Made by a program: the position numbers and the translations under genes. Of a DNA stretch of 11,765 nucleotides, positions 7,046-11,765 are shown piece by piece. The DNA lies in NCBI GenBank assembly GCA_023396555.1, contig JAEWWC010000050.1, positions 1 to 11,765 of the forward strand, in the 5' to 3' direction. The notes beneath the pieces are model-generated. The model was not told where the DNA came from and made no database searches. It saw only the letters and a list, made by a program, of their open reading frames with translations. The DNA is from Bacillota bacterium (lineage in GTDB: Bacteria; Bacillota; Clostridia; Christensenellales; SZUA-584). Within the stretch, counting starts at the first letter, position 1. The number at the start of each line of letters is the position of its first letter.

Positions 7046-7948
7046 ATGATATCTGTCGGTATTTTCAGCGGTTATTATCCTTATACGCTCGAGGAGCAGA
7101 TCAGGCGCATCAAGGCGCACGGCATGTCCTGCGTCCAGCTGGACCTCAATTTCAAGGACATCGACTTCAGCACGATTACGAAGGATAAGTGCATCAAGGT
7201 GCGCGACGCTTTCCGTGACGCGAACCTGCCCATTGTCTGCATATCCGCCTACACCAACATGACCGCGCCGGACCCGGCGATCCGCAAAGCGAACATCGAC
7301 CGTCTCAAAGAAATCATCAAGCACGCGCAGTACCTAGGTTCCCCGTACGTCATCTCCGAAACGGGTACGTACAACACCGAGAGTGACTGGGTGTGGGACG
7401 ACAAGAATGCCACCGAAGAAGCGTATGCCGAACTGCTCGGCATCACCAAGGAGATCACACAGGTGGCCTACGACCACGGCGCGACGTTCCTCGTGGAGAA
7501 CTACGTCAACAACATCATAGGCTCCGTCAACCAGGTGCTGCGCCTGTTCACCGATGTGAACTCCAAATCCATCGGCCTGCTGCTCGACCCCACCAATTAC
7601 TTCACCGGTTCCAACATCGGCGATGTGGACGGCGAGCTGAACCGTATATTCAATGCGCTGGCCGGTCAGATCAAAATCGCCCACGCGAAGGACTGCAAGC
7701 TGGCGGAAGACACCTCTGAAAAGCATGCGCAGCTCGACGCGGACGCGGCGGAGTCCCACACGTTCCGCGGCGCAGGCGCTGTGGAGCTGCCTGCCCCTGG
7801 CCTCGGCTCGCTCAACTATGACCTGTATGTGCAGTTGCTCCACAAGCACTGCCCCAACATACCGCTCATCATCGAGCATCTGGACGAACCGGACATCCCG
7901 CGGGCCAAGGCATTCGTGGATTCTAAGCTCAAGGCATACGGCTGCTAA
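7046..7948 (+). CDS. Sugar phosphate isomerase/epimerase-family TIM barrel (AP endonuclease 2 fold)
   Basis: 300 residues, typical of xylose-isomerase-like TIM barrels such as IolE, IolI, IolH and ketose 3-epimerases. Expected divalent-metal ligands can be placed at Glu151 (FLVEN), Asp181 (LLLDPTN), His213 (IAHAKD) and Glu277 (IIEHLDE). The GLGSLNYDLYVQLL segment (252-265) is the usual loop and helix before the last strand. Members isomerise, epimerise or dehydrate sugars and keto-cyclitols. It begins 15 nt after the oxidoreductase stop, with GGGAGG 7 nt before the ATG, so the two are co-transcribed. The pairing suggests that an oxidised (keto) product from the first enzyme is the substrate of the second. 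The family is clear but the reaction is not. A Rho-independent terminator closes the operon. Confidence 0.92.
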   Translation: MISVGIFSGYYPYTLEEQIRRIKAHGMSCVQLDLNFKDIDFSTITKDKCIKVRDAFRDANLPIVCISAYTNMTAPDPAIRKANIDRLKEIIKHAQYLGSPYVISETGTYNTESDWVWDDKNATEEAYAELLGITKEITQVAYDHGATFLVENYVNNIIGSVNQVLRLFTDVNSKSIGLLLDPTNYFTGSNIGDVDGELNRIFNALAGQIKIAHAKDCKLAEDTSEKHAQLDADAAESHTFRGAGAVELPAPGLGSLNYDLYVQLLHKHCPNIPLIIEHLDEPDIPRAKAFVDSKLKAYGC

Positions 7949-7977
7949 GCATTACCTCGGGGTTATCTCCTAACTAT

Positions 7978-8020
7978 AACGACAGCCAGCGGCTCTTTCA
8001 CGTTGCTGGCTGTCGTTTTG
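7978..8020 (+). terminator. Rho-independent terminator of the oxidoreductase-isomerase operon
   Basis: A perfect 13-bp stem pairs 7978-7990 (AACGACAGCCAGC) with 8005-8017 (GCTGGCTGTCGTT) around a 14-nt loop, followed by T residues (TTTTGATTT). It lies 30 bases after the isomerase stop. On the minus strand no T-run follows the stem, so it acts mainly on the rightward operon. Confidence 0.92.
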
Positions 8021-8298
8021 ATTTCCCATGTATCCGTAAATTATATTTTAGTAGAGACAATGCTCGAATACCCGCAGTATATCTACATGCCATTCACCTT
8101 ACGGTATGCCCGGATTCTATAGTAATAGTGTGGGCCCCGTCTTTAACCCTGTATTTGTAAAACTTGTAGCTGTTGTCGTTTTAACCAAGCTGTACGTCCC
8201 CGGATGTAGACCACCAAATATCATAACCGAGCTACCTGAAACCACACTCCTCGAATCCTTAATGCTTGCAGAATCTGAAGATAGCCATGCTCATTTTA
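8021..8298. other. Spacer between convergent operons, no supported gene
   Basis: About 280 bases lie between the rightward terminator and the end of the leftward Trk operon. A plus-strand frame from 8106 has no ribosome site and mostly runs antisense to the next gene. A minus-strand frame (8290-8117) is open for 57 codons, Ser/Thr-rich (for example GGLHPGTYSLVKTTTATSF), but has no good start; it could be a gene remnant or chance. I found no clear terminator for the Trk operon here. Confidence 0.5.
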
Positions 8299-8802
8299 TT
8301 AATAGGATATATTCGGTCTTTTTCTCTTTCTCATCACAAGAATTATACAAACAGCCGCACCTGCAAGCAGAACCGGTCCCAAAACAAACTTCCAAATCGC
8401 GATCTTATGCGAAACGGCATAACCATCCTGTACAATCTCAATGCTTATGGTATGGATATCCATGTCCCCGCCATGCTCCGGGCAGGCGCGGTCAAATACT
8501 CCTATAATCCTTATTGTATCCCCATGAGCAGTATAGCCTCCCAGCAAATCTATATCTTTGATATCGCTGCTCTTGACCCATACGCCAATGGCGTTGCTGC
8601 CGTCAGATACGTTAATCCATGAATACTCTCCGCGTGACAAAACATCCCCGATGACTTCGCCGGTATATATGATTTGCTTTCCGTCATAATCTCCAGCATT
8701 GTTGATCAAATCGTTGCTCGTCACTTCCACTCCGCCGGCCAAAGATACAGAGGGGCAAATACAAATAACAACAGCCATGATTATAGAAATTTTCTTACGC
8801 AT
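8299..8802 (-). CDS. Secreted, membrane-tethered protein with probable OB fold, last gene of the Trk operon
   Basis: 167 residues. The chosen start gives a classical signal peptide, MRKKISIIMAVVICICPSVS ending in LA (cleavage near 22), with AAGGTG 8 nt upstream; a longer frame begins 24 codons earlier but would bury the signal. The exported domain (about 23-130) contains GDYDGKQIIYTGEVIGD, SWINVSDGSNAIGVWV and GDTIRIIGVF, a strand pattern like OB-fold (nucleic-acid or small-ligand binding) domains, then ACPEHGGDMDIHTISIEIV. A membrane span at about 138-156 is followed by the basic tail MRKRKRPN, so the C-terminus should be cytoplasmic. It overlaps trkH by 22 nt, so the two are surely co-transcribed. 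The OB-fold call is from pattern only; the function is unknown. A Trk accessory or envelope role is inferred from position. Confidence 0.75.
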   Translation of the reverse strand: MRKKISIIMAVVICICPSVSLAGGVEVTSNDLINNAGDYDGKQIIYTGEVIGDVLSRGEYSWINVSDGSNAIGVWVKSSDIKDIDLLGGYTAHGDTIRIIGVFDRACPEHGGDMDIHTISIEIVQDGYAVSHKIAIWKFVLGPVLLAGAAVCIILVMRKRKRPNISY

Positions 8803-10304
8803 CTTTTCTTCACCTTCGTTGCAACATATACACCAAGTGCAAGTATCGACATAAACTCCAGACGCGCCAGCCACATGATCAGTATATAAGTCAGCTTCAG
8901 TATGGCGGGCATAGCCGCGCCTGTAAGACCGATACTGAGGCCCACATTACCCGTTACAGAAGCTGATTCAAAAGCTGCTTCTCCGAATGGATAACCGCAA
9001 AGCATCCCAATCAGCGTTCCCAGCGTAAATGTGACGATATAAGCGAACACGATCAGAAACGCACTGCGTACCACCTTATCCTCCAGCACCACGTCCTTGA
9101 TATGGTGATATTTTTTTACGGATACCGCGGACTCAGGCAATACCATCTGATGGATATCTTTTTTGAATGCACCTGCTATAATGCCGATACGCAGCCCCTT
9201 GAATCCACCGGCTGTGGAACAGGCACTTGCTCCAAAAAGCATCGCCAGAATGATTGCGAACAGCGCAATATCACCCCATTCATAATAGAACTGCCGCGCA
9301 TAGATGGTCATAAAGCCGGTCGTCGTATGTCCGGAGATAAGCTGATAGAATCCCTTTCGGAACATGGAAATCGCATCGGTGTAGATACCATTCTGCAACA
9401 GACCCAATGTGGTGATGAGTGTAAATACAGTCACAGTGATGGTAAAGGTCACTGTCTCAATATTTCTCCGCAACTCGCGTTTTTTGCCCGTCATTACGGC
9501 ATAGTGCAATGCGAAATTGAACGAACCGATAATAAAGAAAACCATGGTGGCAATTTCATAAAACGAGCTGTGATAGTAGAGTATGCTTTGAGACATGGGA
9601 GCGAAACCGCCCGTGCTCCACGCTGACATGAAAATCCACAGCCCATGAAGAAACGCCCGGTCTACTGGTAATCCTGCTACAATACCCGCAATCCATTGAA
9701 CAAGAGTCCCTATGCCAAGATATATAAGGCTTATAAACCAGATATGCCTTGCTGTACTGACAGCATTGGGCATCAACCGCTCTTCCTTGGCTTCGCCAAC
9801 ATACATTTTATATGCGCCGTTGGTGCCCTTAATCAAAAACGTCAGCGCGAGTACCACCATCCCCTGTCCACCTACAAAGGTGAGGAGGAAACGCCACATG
9901 GTAATGCCGTTGGAGAGGTGATCCATGTCCTGTATCAGAGCAAGCCCTGTGGTTGTAAAGCCGCTCATCACATCAAAACAGCAATCCAGATAGGAAAAAT
10001 AGTTGCCGCTTAAGTAATAAGGCAGAGCACACAGCAGCATTCCCACAAACCAGGCACCAGCAGTCACGATCATGCCCTCTCCCCAGCTTAGCCGTTGACG
10101 CTTATACTTGTCAAATCCCAACATCATGGAACCGCCGAGAATCAAGGCAATTGAACTGCTGATAATAAAATCGTATAAAATATCCCACTCGGCATATACT
10201 GCCGAAACCACAATCGGGATGTATTGTATTGCGCCAAGCCCGATGATCACAATGCCTATATAATAGCAAATCGGGTACAACCGGCTGACATGTTTCTCTA
10301 TCAT
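8781..10304 (-). CDS. trkH: Trk-type potassium uptake channel subunit TrkH
   Basis: 507 residues, full length for the TrkH/KtrB superfamily of K+ channels. All four selectivity-filter loops are visible: SGFTTTG (114-120), STGGF (230-234), HTTTGF (326-331) and TGNVG (451-455). The gating-loop region of the third repeat reads GASACSTAGGFKG (358-370), and the conserved ARLEF (480-484) is near the C-terminus. Many hydrophobic segments fit the four M1-P-M2 repeats plus extra N-terminal helices. It needs TrkA-type regulators, encoded just upstream. The ATG at 10304 has GAGGGG only 3 nt away, a short spacing. The gap to the preceding miniprotein stop is 7 nt, and the next gene overlaps its 3' end. 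The call is firm. Confidence 0.96.
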   Translation of the reverse strand: MIEKHVSRLYPICYYIGIVIIGLGAIQYIPIVVSAVYAEWDILYDFIISSSIALILGGSMMLGFDKYKRQRLSWGEGMIVTAGAWFVGMLLCALPYYLSGNYFSYLDCCFDVMSGFTTTGLALIQDMDHLSNGITMWRFLLTFVGGQGMVVLALTFLIKGTNGAYKMYVGEAKEERLMPNAVSTARHIWFISLIYLGIGTLVQWIAGIVAGLPVDRAFLHGLWIFMSAWSTGGFAPMSQSILYYHSSFYEIATMVFFIIGSFNFALHYAVMTGKKRELRRNIETVTFTITVTVFTLITTLGLLQNGIYTDAISMFRKGFYQLISGHTTTGFMTIYARQFYYEWGDIALFAIILAMLFGASACSTAGGFKGLRIGIIAGAFKKDIHQMVLPESAVSVKKYHHIKDVVLEDKVVRSAFLIVFAYIVTFTLGTLIGMLCGYPFGEAAFESASVTGNVGLSIGLTGAAMPAILKLTYILIMWLARLEFMSILALGVYVATKVKKRCVRKFL

Positions 10305-10311
10305 AAACCCC

Positions 10312-10413
10312 TCACAAAGCCAGCAGCGAAATTAAAAATCCGATTAGTATCAAAATGCCAGCGAATATGATTTCGGCAATGACGCCTGATACATAGCCCA
10401 GAACTTTTTTCAT
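10312..10413 (-). CDS. 33-residue single-span membrane miniprotein in the Trk operon
   Basis: A small frame begins MKKVLGYVSGVIAEIIFAGI and ends in a hydrophobic run (ILIGFLISLL, then AL) before TGA. Two lysines at the N-terminus and a span of about 22 hydrophobic residues predict one membrane helix, with Glu14 as the only acidic residue. An AGGTGG ribosome site lies 5 nt before the ATG. It starts 12 nt after the trkA stop and ends 7 nt before trkH, filling the gap exactly. The size and position recall KdpF, the 29-residue stabiliser of the Kdp K+ pump, though I see no sequence match. It could be a TrkH-associated subunit; this is inference. Short length keeps the call below certain. Confidence 0.72.
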   Translation of the reverse strand: MKKVLGYVSGVIAEIIFAGILILIGFLISLLAL

Positions 10414-10425
10414 ATAAGCCACCTG

Positions 10426-11091
10426 TTAACCAAGAAAATAGGACGCCACCTTGGGCATATTGCCTTCGTTCGTCAATGCCACCACAATATCGCCAGCCAT
10501 GATCGCTGTTTGTCCATTGGGTATGATCGCTTCCTTATCCCTTACCACGGAGATCAATATTGTCCCTTTGGGCATACTCAAACCCTCTACCTTTTTCCCC
10601 ACTGATAACGACGTTTCCGCAACTGTAAATTCCCTTATGCGTACATCTCCGACTCTTTCCGCCAGCATGCGGTTGATACCCGCCCAGTCCACTTCCTGTT
10701 CAATGATATCCGCGATATGCGCGGTACTGCTGACAGTCGAATCCACGCCCAATCGCTTAAACACATTGATATTTTTCGGATTGTTCACGCGGGCGATTGT
10801 CCTCGCCACACCGAAATAGTTTTTGGCAAGCTGGCAGGCGACGAGGTTGTTCTGATCGTGTCCAGTCACCGCAATTAGCAAATCTGCTTTTTCTATCTCC
10901 GCGTCCTTGAGATACTTGATATCCGTGCCGTCGCCATGAATCAGCCCGACGCCAAGGTCAATGAGTTCACAGGCGATTTTCTCACATAATTGACAATCTT
11001 CCTCAATCAGCATGATCCGGTGCTTCTCTGGAGCCAGTGTTTTCGCAAGATAATAGCCCACCTTGCCGCCGCCTACGATGATTATATACAT
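10426..11091 (-). CDS. trkA: TrkA-type K+ channel regulator, half-length, intact nucleotide site
   Basis: 221 residues with one RCK_N (Rossmann, about 1-135) and one RCK_C domain (about 148-221). The nucleotide loop GGGKVG (7-12) is intact. Glu30 ends strand 2, where the adenosine ribose would bind, and GDGTD (53-57) is the conserved TrkA motif. It gates TrkH from the cytoplasmic face in response to nucleotides. E. coli TrkA is about 458 residues with two such halves; here the second half appears to be encoded by the upstream paralogue. The ATG is inside the end of that gene (10-nt overlap), with GGAGGTGA about 6 nt before it, so the two are translated together. RCK_C domains can bind c-di-AMP in Gram-positives; this is not testable here. 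Confidence 0.94.
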   Translation of the reverse strand: MYIIIVGGGKVGYYLAKTLAPEKHRIMLIEEDCQLCEKIACELIDLGVGLIHGDGTDIKYLKDAEIEKADLLIAVTGHDQNNLVACQLAKNYFGVARTIARVNNPKNINVFKRLGVDSTVSSTAHIADIIEQEVDWAGINRMLAERVGDVRIREFTVAETSLSVGKKVEGLSMPKGTILISVVRDKEAIIPNGQTAIMAGDIVVALTNEGNMPKVASYFLG

Positions 11092-11711
11092 GCTGCCTCA
11101 CCTCCCTGTTCGGCATATTCGGGAATAACAAGCGAGTCGTCCTCAAGTATGACTGTTTTGGCACAGGCAAATTGGAACCTACCTTTTCTTATAATCCCAA
11201 ATACAACGGGCTCTTTCGTTTCAAACAGACTCTTTCCCCAGAGCCGCCTTGCTGGCTTTGTGATACGAAAGCGGATGGACACCCCACCTATGTCAAGCGT
11301 TGCAAGTTCATTGGGTGGAATCAGCATGTTTTTTAACTTTTCAACCGCAAGTGTTGTCGGACAGATTGTTGTGAGTCCCATCCTCTTAAATACTATTTCA
11401 CGTTCGGGATCGTATAACCGCGTAATCACGGTAGGAACATGAAAAAGATCCCGGGCGATCTCAGACACCATCACATTCATATTATCGTCATTGGTGACCG
11501 CTGCGAGCGCATCCGCATTCTCAATACCGGCATTACGGAGCACGTCCTCATCAATAGGCATGCCCGCAATGGTTACGCCGTTAAACCCCGAACCAAGCAG
11601 GTCAAAATTATTGGGGTCGCTGTCGATGACCACAACGTCGTGATTTTCCTCAGAAAGCATGAGCGCAAGATTGGAGCCAATTTTTCTGCAGCCCGCTATG
11701 ATGATATACAT
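11082..11711 (-). CDS. trkA: TrkA-type K+ channel regulator, half-length, altered nucleotide site
   Basis: 209 residues, a paralogue of the following gene: RCK_N (about 1-133) and a short RCK_C (about 136-197). The glycine loop reads GCRKIG (7-12), so Arg9 stands where the GxGxxG middle glycine is expected. Asp30 at the end of strand 2 is kept. The usual GDGTD is replaced by AGMPIDED (49-56). These changes suggest weakened or changed NAD(H)/ATP binding and a structural role in a mixed RCK ring with the second TrkA. It is the first gene of the operon. AAGGGAG (11721-11727) lies 9 nt before the ATG. Only 54 bases upstream are in the window and no promoter could be supported there. Confidence 0.92.
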   Translation of the reverse strand: MYIIIAGCRKIGSNLALMLSEENHDVVVIDSDPNNFDLLGSGFNGVTIAGMPIDEDVLRNAGIENADALAAVTNDDNMNVMVSEIARDLFHVPTVITRLYDPEREIVFKRMGLTTICPTTLAVEKLKNMLIPPNELATLDIGGVSIRFRITKPARRLWGKSLFETKEPVVFGIIRKGRFQFACAKTVILEDDSLVIPEYAEQGGEAACI

Positions 11712-11765
11712 ATATATTTACTCCCTTAATCTATACAGTTCCAAGCCCCTGACGGCCTATGTCCG

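Noticed and set aside
8106..8507. Plus-strand frame of 133 codons
   Set aside because: It has no ribosome site, runs antisense to the well-supported OB-like gene over 8299-8507, and its product resembles no family I know.
8803..8874. Longer start for the OB-like protein at 8874
   Set aside because: It would place 24 Cys-rich residues before a clear signal peptide and lie deeper inside trkH; the start at 8802 has a good ribosome site.
11730..11735. TATAGA as a -10 for the Trk operon
   Set aside because: The start of transcription would fall on the ribosome site and no -35 is visible, so the promoter is probably outside the window.
1..11765. CRISPR arrays, tRNA or rRNA genes, insertion sequences, attachment sites
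   Set aside because: No regularly spaced repeats, transposase-like frames, or recognisable cloverleaf or rRNA stretches were seen.

Overview
The window most likely comes from an anaerobic Gram-positive bacterium of the Clostridia. This is inferred from the lipoprotein-anchored solute-binding protein, the strong GGAGG-type ribosome binding sites, a CcpA-like candidate operator, and two half-length TrkA genes beside trkH. The sugar genes look fairly GC-rich by eye and the intergenic control region is clearly AT-rich. I could not assign a genus.

Positions 1-5431 (minus strand) hold a carbohydrate uptake operon. In transcription order it runs: lipoprotein binding protein (5431-4301), intercistronic hairpin, dual-domain ATPase (4234-2696), first permease (2712-1741), second permease (1720-743), and a uroporphyrinogen-decarboxylase-family protein that runs off the left edge (725-<1). 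This order, with two different permeases, resembles the YtfQ-YtfR-YtfT-YjfF type of sugar importer. The last gene is not a true HemE and looks like a corrinoid-type methyltransferase relative.

Positions 5432-5929 are an AT-rich divergent control region. It contains a cre-like operator and several inverted repeats.

Positions 5930-7948 (plus strand) hold a two-gene operon: a Gfo/Idh/MocA oxidoreductase and a sugar phosphate isomerase/epimerase-type TIM barrel. A clear Rho-independent terminator follows at 7978-8020. Together with the divergent operon this looks like import plus oxidation and isomerisation of a sugar or cyclitol. The UroD-family gene suggests, as a hypothesis, that a methyl group is handled as well.

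Positions 8299-11711 (minus strand) hold a compact potassium-uptake operon: two overlapping half-length trkA genes, an unlisted 33-residue membrane miniprotein (10413-10312), trkH, and a secreted, membrane-tethered protein of probable OB fold whose gene overlaps the end of trkH. The miniprotein and the tethered protein are the best candidates for undescribed Trk accessory factors. The stretch 8021-8298 between the convergent operons has no gene I can support.
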